Origin: an uncultured Ureaplasma sp.
GTDB taxonomy: Bacteria > Bacillota_I > Bacilli_A > Mycoplasmatales > Mycoplasmoidaceae
Assembly: GCA_910589685.1 (NCBI GenBank)
Contig: CAJUTA010000022.1
Span: 1 to 25,413 of the forward strand
DNA length: 25,413 bases
Direction of reading: 5' to 3'
The position numbers and the translations under genes were made by a program. Every line of letters begins with the position of its first letter. The first letter of the stretch is position 1. Below the pieces are notes generated by a model that saw only the letters and a list, made by a program, of their open reading frames with translations, made no database searches and was not told where the DNA came from. Shown piece after piece: positions 16,985 through 25,413 of the stretch.

Positions 16985-19177
16985 ATGAAATCTTTGCATA
17001 ACAATTCTATTAAATGACAAATATTTAACAATAAAATCATCCAATGATTGGGAATTATTGTTTCATGATTAATTGCAATAATGTTTATTGTTCTAATAAT
17101 ATTTATTGTTATTAAAAGTATTCCGGGATTTAAAGAATACACTTTTAAAGGAATATTTTTGACTGATCAATTCAATACTACTGATCCAAGTAAACATCAA
17201 GTATCAGTATGATTACCACTATTAATAACAATATTGATTACTGTTGGGGCATTATTAATTGCTACACCGTTAGCATTAAAAACAACAACATTTATTTTCT
17301 TTAGAATAAAAAATAAAAAATTAAAAAAAATTTGCAAAATTATTATAGAAATAAGCGCTGCAATACCGAGTGTTATTTTTGGTTTATTTGCATATCGTTC
17401 ATTAGGAATTGCTGTTAAAAGTGTTTTTCAAACATCATTAACAAATAATCTTTTAACAACAATTTTTATGATTTCATTAATGATTATTCCTACAATTACA
17501 TTACTATCATTGAATGCATATAATTCAGTTGAAAATGATTTAGTAATGAATTCAATGTCATTAGGAAATAGCAAGACAAAAGCTATCTATAAAATTTTTA
17601 GAAAACAAACAAAAAAACAAATTATAGTTGCAATCATTATTGCCGCTGGAAGAGTTATTGGTGAAACAATGGCTGTTTCAATGATTCTATCTTCAGAAAA
17701 CTATAATGAAGTTTTTAATAATGGATTCTTTGCAATATTAACTTCATCACTAAGACCATTAGGAGCAGTAATTTCTAAAGGTATGTTTGCTGAAAATGGT
17801 GGTGATGTATTTAGAGGATTATTATTTGCATTTGGAATAATAATGCTCTTATTTGTTTTGGTCTTAAATTTATTTGTTAGTATTGTGACAAATGAAAAAT
17901 ATAGTTATAAATTTCAAAAAGTAAATTTAATATTAAGTAAAATTGGTGGAGCTATTTTATTTATTCCTCACCAAATGATGAAATTATTTAAGATAAATAA
18001 AGAAAAAAATGAAACATTAACATTAGAAAATTTGCAATTAGAAAAATCAAAATATATTATTGAATGAACAAAAAATAATAAATTTAATAAAATTTATGAC
18101 TACTATAAATTAGGATGAGAATCAATTGATACTGTTATTGTTTTCTCTGCTATTGGTTGAATTGTTTTAGATGTAATCATTAATGGTTTATATTCTTGTA
18201 GTATGCCTACTTCAACTGTATTTATGTATAGCAAAAATACTACTGGACAAGCATTTATCAATACACTTTTATTAATTTTAGTAACAATTATTATTTGTTT
18301 TCCAATTTCTTTATTAATTGCTATCGCATTAAATGAATATGCTAGAGATGGAATTCTTAAAAAATCAATGTTATTTTTTATAGATTGTATTGGGGCAACT
18401 CCATCAATTATTTTCGGGATGTTCGGTTTAATTTTATTCATTGAAACATTACAAATAACACCTGGTGGTGCAATGGGAAACTCTTTATTAGCAGGAGCAT
18501 TAACAATGGTTTTAGTTGTATTACCTACATTTACAAGAATGAATCAACAAGCATTACAAAGTGTGCCACAAACAATTAAATTAAGTGGTTATAGTTTGGG
18601 TAACAGTAAATGATATGTCATTAGAACATTAGTGTTACCACATGCATATCAAGGATTGTTATCATCAATTGTCTTGACTATTGGTAGAATTCTAGCTGAA
18701 ACAGCTCCTCTATATATTACAGCTGGTTTATCTTCTTCTTCAACAATCGCACTAATGAATCCAAGTCAAACGTTAACAACAAGAATTTATGCACAATTAA
18801 ATGGTAGTAACTCGGTAAGTAGCATTAATATCATGTATGAATCAGCATTCATTGCATTACTATTAATTCTTATGATTATTTTAGTTAGTTACTTGATAAT
18901 CCCGAATTGAAGTGATATTAAAAAAGGGATAAATGAAAGAATGCAGATTGCTAAAATTTTATGAAATCAAAGAAAACATGATATTAATTTAGAAAAATAC
19001 AAAACACAAATTATTGGTAAAACATTATATTTAACAGATGAACAAGCTGAAAAAATAAAAGTTACAAATGATTATTTGTGAAGATATAACAGCGAGTTTA
19101 TTAATACACAAATTATTAATGAAAAAAGAATGTTTAAGATGCAAAGAAATTTTAGATATATGTCTAATCTAAAATAA
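16985..19177 (+). CDS. pstCA: Fused phosphate ABC transporter permease PstC-PstA
   Basis: One uninterrupted frame (with UGA as Trp) of 730 aa holds both permease subunits of the phosphate importer. The N-terminal half is PstC-like: SAAIPSVIFGLFA, SLGNSKTKAIYKIF and the EAA-type loop ending GETMAVSMIL. After a basic linker near residue 360, the C-terminal half is PstA-like: CIGATPSIIFGMFGL, SGYSLGNSKWYVIRTLVLPHA and ILAETAPLYITAG. Each half has several membrane segments. A charged tail of about 90 residues follows the last helix. E. coli has two proteins of about 300 aa each; fused forms occur in other mycoplasmas. The gene starts two bases after the pstS stop. Confidence 0.93.
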
Positions 19178-19200
19178 AATTACTTTATAGGTATTTACAA

Positions 19201-20178
19201 ATGAATAATAAAGAAGAAAAAATTTATCAACTAAATGATTCAAATGATTCGGAAGAATATAAAACTAAAGAATTATTTATTGAATTGAGAAAATTACCAA
19301 TCTTTAAAAAAATATTTAAATATTTTCGTTTATCTAGTGAAGAAAAGAAAAAATTATTAAACTACAAATTATCTGAGCGAAAAAAAATTAATGAAGTTAA
19401 TGATGGTTTTAATCCTAAAAATGTTTTTGAAGTAAAAGATTTTAATTTATGATACCTAAATGGTAAGAAGCAAGCATTGTTTGATATTAATCTCAATATT
19501 AAACGTAATAAGGTTATTGCATTAATTGGACCAAGTGGTTGTGGAAAATCTACATTCTTAAGAAACTTGAATCGGATGAATGATGAAATAAGCGGTTTAT
19601 ATCATAATGGTCAAATATATTATGATGGTGGAATAAATATTTGATCTAAAAAAATGGATATTCTTGAGCTTAGAACTCAAGTAGGGATGGTTTTCCAAAA
19701 ACCGACTCCTTTTGCAATGAGTATTTATGACAATATCGCATATGGCCCTCGATCGCATGGAATTAAAAATAAAGAAATTCTTGATGAAATTGTAGAACAA
19801 GCATTAAAAGATACTGCCCTTTGAGATGAAGTTAAAGATGAATTAGATCGTTTAGGAACTGATTTATCAGGTGGACAACAACAAAGATTATGCATTGCAA
19901 GAATTATTGCAATGAGTCCTAAAATTATTTTGATGGATGAACCAACTAGTGCATTAGATCCGATTGCAACTTCTAAAATTGAAGAACTTATTTTAAAGCT
20001 TAAAAATAAATATACGATTGTAATAGTTACACACTCAATGGCACAAGCACAACGAATTAGTGATGAAACAGCATTCTTTTATAAAGGTAGACTAGTAGAA
20101 TTTGGTTTAACTAGACAAATATTTACTAGACCACAAAATAAAATCACAAATGATTACATTCTTGGAAAAATGGTTTAG
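19201..20178 (+). CDS. pstB: Phosphate ABC transporter ATP-binding protein PstB
   Basis: PstB hydrolyses ATP to drive phosphate import through PstCA. The 325-aa protein has Walker A GPSGCGKST near residue 110, a Q-loop in GMVFQKPTPF, the signature LSGGQQQRLCIAR (from 222), Walker B IILMDEP (242-248) and the switch His278 in THSM. LSGGQQQRLCIAR and FQKPTPF are hallmarks of PstB. An N-terminal extension of about 75 polar, charged residues precedes the ABC domain and is absent from typical 250-260-aa homologues. It lies 23 bases after pstCA. Confidence 0.95.
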
Positions 20179-20189
20179 GAGAAAATTTT

Positions 20190-20855
20190 ATGCCAGTTAA
20201 TTACATTTTATTAAAAGAAAAAGAACAAGAAATTATTAGTGAATTTTTAAATTTTTATGATCAAACTCTAAAAATAATCGCAGATTTTGAAGAATATCTT
20301 TTAGAAAACAAAAATAAAGAAGTTTCTTTAGATGATCATTTATATGATGAAATTGTTGATAAAGTTAGAAAAAATGAACTTGTTGGACAAGATCTTTTAT
20401 CTAATTGTATTTGAACAATTCAAAAAAATGAACCACGTGCATCGCATTTACGTTTTATTATTGCAATAATATATTCAATTAGAAATTTGAATAATATTAC
20501 TAGATATGCTAGTAAGATTTTTAAATGATCAAATAAAGAAAAAATCAAACCAGAATTTCTAAAAGTATTATTAGATTCATTACAAATAACTTACCAAAGA
20601 TCATTAAAAATTTATAGTTATATTGCAAATAATAATTGGAATGAAATGAAAGATATTTATGAAACTGAATCTGAAGATTATCATACTAAAATGAAGCATA
20701 CAATTAGTTTGATATCAACAGAAAATGGTAATAAATGAAAATTAAATAACAAAGAATTAATTGAATATATTTATGTTATAGGAAGAATTGAAAGAATTGT
20801 AGATATGCAAGATAATATCATTACTGATTTATCTGATCTAAATGAATATAGATAA
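20190..20855 (+). CDS. phoU: Phosphate transport regulator PhoU
   Basis: PhoU interacts with the Pst transporter and restrains it or its signalling. The 221-aa all-helical protein has the repeated helical-bundle pattern of the family, including the first-repeat equivalent of E/D-xxI and the second-repeat IIAIIYSIRNLNNITRYASKIFKW, where relatives have a region around NLERIGDYA; the metal-binding D is replaced. The end has YVIGRIERIVDMQDNI, matching the family's ERIGDHA-type motif, again with changes. GGAG at 20178-20181 is the ribosome binding site. It is the last gene of the prs-pst unit. Confidence 0.85.
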
Positions 20856-20862
20856 TAACATT

Positions 20863-20899
20863 AAAAAATACCAATGAATAAATTTCATTGGTATTTTTT
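20863..20899. terminator. Terminator after phoU
   Basis: A perfect 16-bp stem (20863-20878 with 20884-20899) has a 5-nt loop and starts with A6 and ends with T6, so it can work on both strands. It begins eight bases after the phoU stop and closes the prs-phoU unit. Confidence 0.9.
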
Positions 20900-21040
20900 A
20901 TAAATATACAATTTAATCTAATTTAATAGAATTATTAAATTTGAATCACTAAATAAACATTTTTTAGAATTTATTAGATCTTGAATAATCACATTATAGT
21001 AGGATGGGATTGAAAATTTAGTTGCTATGTCATTACATTG

Positions 21041-21640
21041 TTATATAAAAATATATTTATTATTTTTTAGTCAACTAAAATCATAATAATCCATATTATT
21101 TGAAAGTTTAAAATTACTTTCTCCTAATTTATATATGTTGATTAGATAGTTTTTTAAAATTTTAATTTCACTATTTTTCATTTTTCTACCATTTGAGATG
21201 AAAAAACTAAGTATTCCATTATCTAAATATTTATTTGTAAAAGTTGTATTTGTATACAATTTGCTCTACAATGACTTGCAAAATTTTCTTTATTATAACT
21301 AAAATTATTTAATACACATTTATTTAAAACTACCATAACTTCTAAATGTATTTTCTCCAATGAATTTTCAATTTAGAAAATCGATAAATATAACGTATTA
21401 TTTAAAAGAATTACATTATATGTTAGATGTAAAGAATCATAAAACACTCTTGAACAAGATGTTACTATTTTTATTAAAAATATACACTATAGTTGTCTAC
21501 CTTGCCATAATATACGACATCTTTAAAGAAAAACTAATGTTAGTTTGTGCAAAATATTCAATTCCAAAAAAATCTAATGATGAATTTAATTCCTATTTGT
21601 GTTAATGATACTCTTGATAAATATGGTTCATAAAGTTGGT
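21041..21640 (-). pseudogene. Possible decayed gene, unidentified
   Basis: On the minus strand, protein-like fragments appear in more than one frame: DFFGIEYFAQTNISFSLKM upstream, GENTFRSYGSF near the middle, and NGRKMKNSEIKILKNYL followed by NIYKLGESNFKLSNNM, ending at TAA 21041-21043. Stops and frame changes separate them. This pattern suggests a gene broken by several small mutations, but no family is recognised and AT-rich DNA can produce such stretches by chance. Confidence 0.35.
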
Positions 21641-21719
21641 GCAAAAATTGAAAAATTACAAATAAAATTTTCCATTGATAGAATGTTTGTTCATAAATAA
21701 ATTTACATTTTACTTGAAT

Positions 21720-21745
21720 AAAAAAAGCCATAAAAATATGGCTTT
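21720..21745 (-). terminator. Terminator of the amt gene
   Basis: A 9-bp stem (21724-21732 with 21737-21745) with a 4-nt loop is followed on the minus strand by a run of seven T (complement of 21720-21726). It lies about 20 bases beyond the amt stop. Confidence 0.8.
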
Positions 21746-21766
21746 AAAAAAATTAATAATTAATTT

Positions 21767-23335
21767 CTATTTTGATACAGATGCAGACTTCTTAATTCTT
21801 GTTTTTGAATTTGAATTAGATTTTAATTCTATATTTTTTACTTTATCTTTGCTAGATTTTTTTACAATCAATTTTTCTTCCAAATTAGTATTATTTTGTT
21901 CTTCTGCTTTATTCAAAATTATTCCTTTTGAATAAGAATCTTCTCCTAGAAGGACTTTATCTAAACCTTGAATTTCTTCATCTTTAGTTGTTCGTCCTTT
22001 AATTAGAATTGCTAAATAGAAAATAGCAATACTAAATGCAAATGTTCAAGCAGTAACAACACCTATCATAATTAGTTGAGTTAATAATAAGTGAACTGAA
22101 CCTAATTGACTAGAAGTATTTAAACCTTGTGTAGAACCTAAATTTGCATTAACCATTATTGATGCTAGTCCTGAAACTAATATTGAGCCAACCAATCCAC
22201 CAATACCATGTACTGGTCAAACTTCAAGAGCATCATCAAAATGAATTTTGTGATTTAAGTAACACATTGTGTAACAAATAGATCCACCAGCAAAACCAAA
22301 TATTAAACTTGCCCATATTGGAACAAAACCAGCAGCTGGAGTAATAGTTGCAAGACCTGCAATTCCTGCTGTTAATAATGAAAGTAGTGATATTCGTTTT
22401 TTGAAACATAAATCTATGAATGCTCAAATTAGCATCGCTATAGACATACTAATAAATGAATTAATAAATGCATTAATGCCTATTCATAATTGTTGACTAT
22501 TTGCACTTAAAATTGATCCATTATTAATTGCGGATTGAATTACATCTGTTAGACTAAATGCATAAGAAGTGAATGTTGCACCACCTGTGTTAAATCCAAA
22601 TCAACCAAAAAATAATAAAGCAGCTCCAATAGAAACTAATGGTAATGAGTGTGGAGCTGATAACTCATGATTCATAATTGTTCTTTTTTTAAGAACAAGA
22701 ACAGATGCAACAGCAGCTGCTCCACAAGTAATGTGAATTACTACACCACCAGCTCAATCTAGTGCACCACCTTTAGCTAGTCATCCGCCACCTCAAATTC
22801 AGTGACAAACTGGAATATAAATAAAGATGGTAAATAGAATAGTAAATAGAATATATCCTCTAAATTTCAATCTGTCTGCAAATGCTCCAGATACTAAGGC
22901 AGGAGTGATAATTGCAAATGATAATTGAAACAAAAAGAAAGCAATAAATGGAACACCATTAGCAAGAGTGATGTTAGTTATTAATCCTGGTGTTCCTCAT
23001 CCATTAGAAAATAAAATATTTCTAAACGCAAAGTAATCAGCAGGGTTACCAATAACTCCTCCTAAACTTGTACCAAATGCTAAACTAAATCCACCAAATA
23101 TTCAAATCAAAGTAACAATTGGGATTGTTATCAATGATTGTGCAATAATTGTGGAAACATTTTTACGACGTTCAAGTCCACCATAAAAAATTCCAAGACC
23201 TGGAACCATCAAAAGAACAAGCGCTGTTGCAATTAATAAAACAATTGTGGCTGGTAAATCAATTGTTTTATTAGCAAGAGCACCTGATATTAATTGATGC
23301 GGAAAGAATGAACCAATTCCAATATTTGAAATCAT
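21767..23335 (-). CDS. amt: Ammonium transporter (Amt/MEP family)
   Basis: This membrane channel conducts ammonia/ammonium. The 522-aa protein has about eleven membrane segments and the family motifs: FYGGLERRKN after the first helix, DWAGGVVIHITCG with the first pore His, WFGFNTGG, and VWPVHGIGGLVGSIL with the second pore His. The N-terminus is MISNIGIGSFF. After the last helix (FSIAIFYLAIL) a polar tail of about 75 residues, rich in Lys, Ser, Asn and Glu, makes it longer than the usual 400-450. No PII (GlnK) gene is beside it. Amt genes are unusual in mycoplasmas but known in ureaplasmas, which produce ammonia from urea. ATG 23335 has a weak AAAGAG ribosome binding site. Confidence 0.93.
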
Positions 23336-23381
23336 ATTAACTCTTTTGTGTTTTTAATTAATTAAAAAAATAAATACAATT

Positions 23382-23389
23382 ATTATAAT
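23382..23389. promoter_or_regulatory. Putative shared -10 for divergent amt and 23418 gene
   Basis: ATTATAAT is its own reverse complement and presents TATAAT on both strands in the 82-base gap between two divergent genes. It is 46 bases from the amt start and 28 from the other. No clear -35 is visible on either side. Confidence 0.4.
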
Positions 23390-23417
23390 ACTTTCAAATA
23401 AATAAGATTAATTTTTT

Positions 23418-25232
23418 ATGGGCAACAATCAATTATTTTTATTATTAACACTTTTAATAATTTTGATATTTGAACTAATAATTGACATTACTCTATTAAA
23501 GACTAATTTTTTTAGAAAAATAAAAAATAAAAAAATTAATAATAGATTTGTAATGGATATTTTTACCATTGTGATAGTAACAATTGGTTTAAATCTATTT
23601 TTATACATTCCAGAATTTAATTATTGAAAATTGAATAATAACATTTTTATAAATTTTTGCTATGTGCCGATAATAATCATAATTAACCTAATGAGTGCAT
23701 TTAGAATAGCAATTTGGATTTGAAGTGTTTTCTCCATCTCTATTATTGGGTATTCATTTATATTTACCAATAATATACAAAATACTTTAGTGTTAATAAC
23801 AATTCATTTAAGTGTGATTTTGATTTTAGGATTGATTATTTATTCTTTGTCATTTTTAAAAAACAAACATGAAAAGAATTTTTTAATAAATATAGCAATA
23901 ACTACAATATTATTTGTAATTAATGCATCAATTTTCAACAAATATGAATTCAAAAATTTAAACTATATTGCTATTTCTTTATGTTTTGCAATAGAAATAA
24001 TTCTTTATTATGTAATTAATTGATTTATTCCATTTATTAAAAATTTGAATCATTTAAATTTACTTAAAAACTATGAAAAAAACTTTTTTTATAGTTTTCA
24101 TATTGCTAGAGATATTATTAGAGAAAAAATAAGAAAAAACAATCTCAAATATGGACTTGTAATGATATTTGATTACATAAATATTAGTAGACTTCCGATA
24201 CTATGAGGAAATAGCAAAACAAATGAAATAAAAGAAATAATCATAAATGAATTATTATACGCTTTTAAAGATGAAGATGTTATATTTTTTATGACAACAA
24301 AAAATGAATATGCAGCATTCATTTCTTTAAGAAATAAAAAATTTATTGATATGTTTGAAATATATAAAAATAATAGCAAGCAAATAAGACCTATTACTGA
24401 TCCTTTTTGCAAACTACAATTAAAATTATTAGACATTCCTAAAATAATCTCATTTGACAATAAAACACAAAAAATATATACAGGAATATACTCAAGTGTT
24501 TATGGGGTTCATTCATGTAATATTGATCAACTAATTGAACTTGCAAGATATACAAAACAAAAAAGTTTAACTAGCAAGAAAGGTGGAATTGTTCTAAATA
24601 TATTCAATCCATTAAATTGATCTAAATTTAATGAATCAAATAACGAATATGATCTTAACCAATATTTTAATTCAAATAATATTGAGATAAAGATAACTAA
24701 CAATAAATTTAACAAAATAGATGTTATTGATTTTCATGTTAGTTGTATAAAAAAATTATTGCTTAACTATGATGAAATAATGATATATGCAAACAATAAA
24801 AATATTCTTGAAAAAACAATGCGTTTAATAGCAATGGAATCATTAAAAGAATTACAAAAAATAAATACGAATAAATTTAATAAAAAAATAAATTTACAAT
24901 ATCCAATAAATTATATTTTAGGTGGGGATTTTAGTATTAATAGTTTCAAAGAAAAAATTAATTTTTTGAATTTAAAACTTGAAAATATTATTTTAGAATT
25001 CGATTTAAACTATTTGTCAAATGAAAATTTAAATAAAATTAATTTTTTAAACTTGCAAAATTTAAAAAATAGTAATTGCACAATTAAATTCAAAAATTTT
25101 GATTTGGAACATTTAGAAATTTTGAATTATTTCAAACCTGACTGAATAGATCTTTCTAATAATTCAAGATTAAATTGTTTCATAAATGAATTGAAAAATG
25201 ATTTTAATATCAATATTAATAATCATTGATAA
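23418..25232 (+). CDS. Membrane protein with degenerate GGDEF and EAL-like domains
   Basis: This 604-aa protein has about six to seven membrane segments in residues 1-205. The cytoplasmic part first shows a GGDEF-type pattern: HIARDIIREKI, YGLVMIFDYINISRL (where relatives have a D-hydrophobic-D-x-F/N strand), then TTKNEYAAFISL (293-304) at the position of the GGDEF loop, and IYTGIYSSVYGV, IDQLIELARYTKQKSL and KGGIVLNIF, which parallel the end of diguanylate cyclase domains. An EAL-like pattern follows: INYILGGDFSINSF, LENIILEFDL (Glu527 where relatives have L-E-I/V-T-E), CTIKFKNFD (557-562, where relatives have DDFG) and ILNYFKPDWIDLS. The catalytic signature residues are mostly absent, so enzyme activity is unlikely. 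It is divergent from amt. Homology is inferred from pattern and order, not from a search. Confidence 0.7.
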
Positions 25233-25281
25233 AATACATAATTAGTAATAACTAAGAAGAGCAAATACAAGATGTAATAGC

Positions 25282-25413
25282 ATGAAATTAAAAAAACTAA
25301 CAAGAACACAAATCATTGGCAAGCAAATTCTTGAATGCTATGAAAAAAAAGATGTTGCTACCATTAATAAATTAATTAAACGTAACAAAATTGACACAAT
25401 AAATAAAAGCTTA
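25282..25413 (+). CDS. Unidentified gene, 3' end beyond window
   Basis: An open frame from ATG 25282 (MKLKKLTRTQIIGKQILECY) runs to the right edge, giving 44 residues rich in Lys and Ile and predicted helical. It follows the GGDEF/EAL-like gene by 49 bases on the same strand. No strong ribosome binding site is seen (AAGAAGAG lies too far upstream). Too little is present to name it. Confidence 0.55.
   Translation, partial: MKLKKLTRTQIIGKQILECYEKKDVATINKLIKRNKIDTINKSL

Larger units (their letters stand above)
20900..21766. other. Gene-poor stretch with decayed coding remnants
   Basis: There is no intact gene in this stretch of about 870 bases between the phoU terminator and the amt stop. The first 140 bases show nothing recognisable. 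The rest holds short open stretches in several minus-strand frames (separate entry), then the amt terminator. A plus-strand open stretch at 21360-21605 lacks a ribosome binding site and family features and is probably a shadow. Confidence 0.6.

Noticed and set aside
21025..21037. ATGTCATTACA also found at the 5' end of the SRP RNA gene
   Set aside because: Only 11 bases match and nothing else of the RNA follows; likely chance in AT-rich DNA.
21360..21605. Plus-strand open frame of 81 codons in the gap before amt
   Set aside because: No ribosome binding site, no recognisable family, and the minus strand gives more protein-like fragments.

Overview
The window is AT-rich DNA from a wall-less bacterium (Mollicutes). 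In-frame UGA codons fall throughout proteins that are plainly intact (NrdA-like protein, NusA, IF-2, MetRS, PstS, PstCA, AmtB), often where a tryptophan is expected, so UGA is read as Trp (genetic code 4). All gene boundaries below use that code. The gene set suggests Ureaplasma or its close relatives (the M. muris/pneumoniae side of Mycoplasmataceae): very short intergenic gaps, MKKIK-type lipoproteins, a fused PstC-PstA permease, and an AmtB-type ammonium transporter, which is rare in mycoplasmas but fits ureaplasmas. This genus-level placement is an inference.

Layout. (1) 1-2035: 3' part of a ribonucleotide reductase large subunit that resembles class Ia NrdA more than the class Ib NrdE usual in mycoplasmas. 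It carries an in-frame TAA near the window edge and is followed by a terminator. (2) 2041-7392: a duplicated cassette array. Three copies encode a lipoprotein plus a multi-spanning membrane protein, and a fourth copy of the membrane protein alone is broken by frameshifts. Similar promoters and two similar terminators punctuate the array. (3) 7422-11610: a translation/transcription operon nusA-ylxR-infB-rbfA plus a small membrane protein, ending in a terminator that works in both directions. (4) 11629-11708, minus strand: a small SRP RNA gene with a covarying apical helix. (5) 11771-20899: one tightly packed unit prs-rnmV-rsmI-metG-pstS-pstCA-pstB-phoU that joins PRPP synthesis, 5S rRNA maturation, 16S rRNA methylation, Met-tRNA charging and phosphate import; a strong terminator follows. 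(6) 20900-21766: about 0.87 kb with no intact gene, only decayed coding remnants. (7) 21767-23335, minus strand: an ammonium transporter with a long polar C-terminal tail. Diverging from it, 23418-25232 encodes a membrane protein whose cytoplasmic part looks like a degenerate GGDEF-EAL pair. (8) The start of an unidentified gene runs off the right edge.

The points most worth a second look are the degenerate GGDEF-EAL protein next to the ammonium transporter, the lipoprotein/membrane-protein cassettes, the stop codon in the NrdA-like gene, and the compensated SRP RNA loop.
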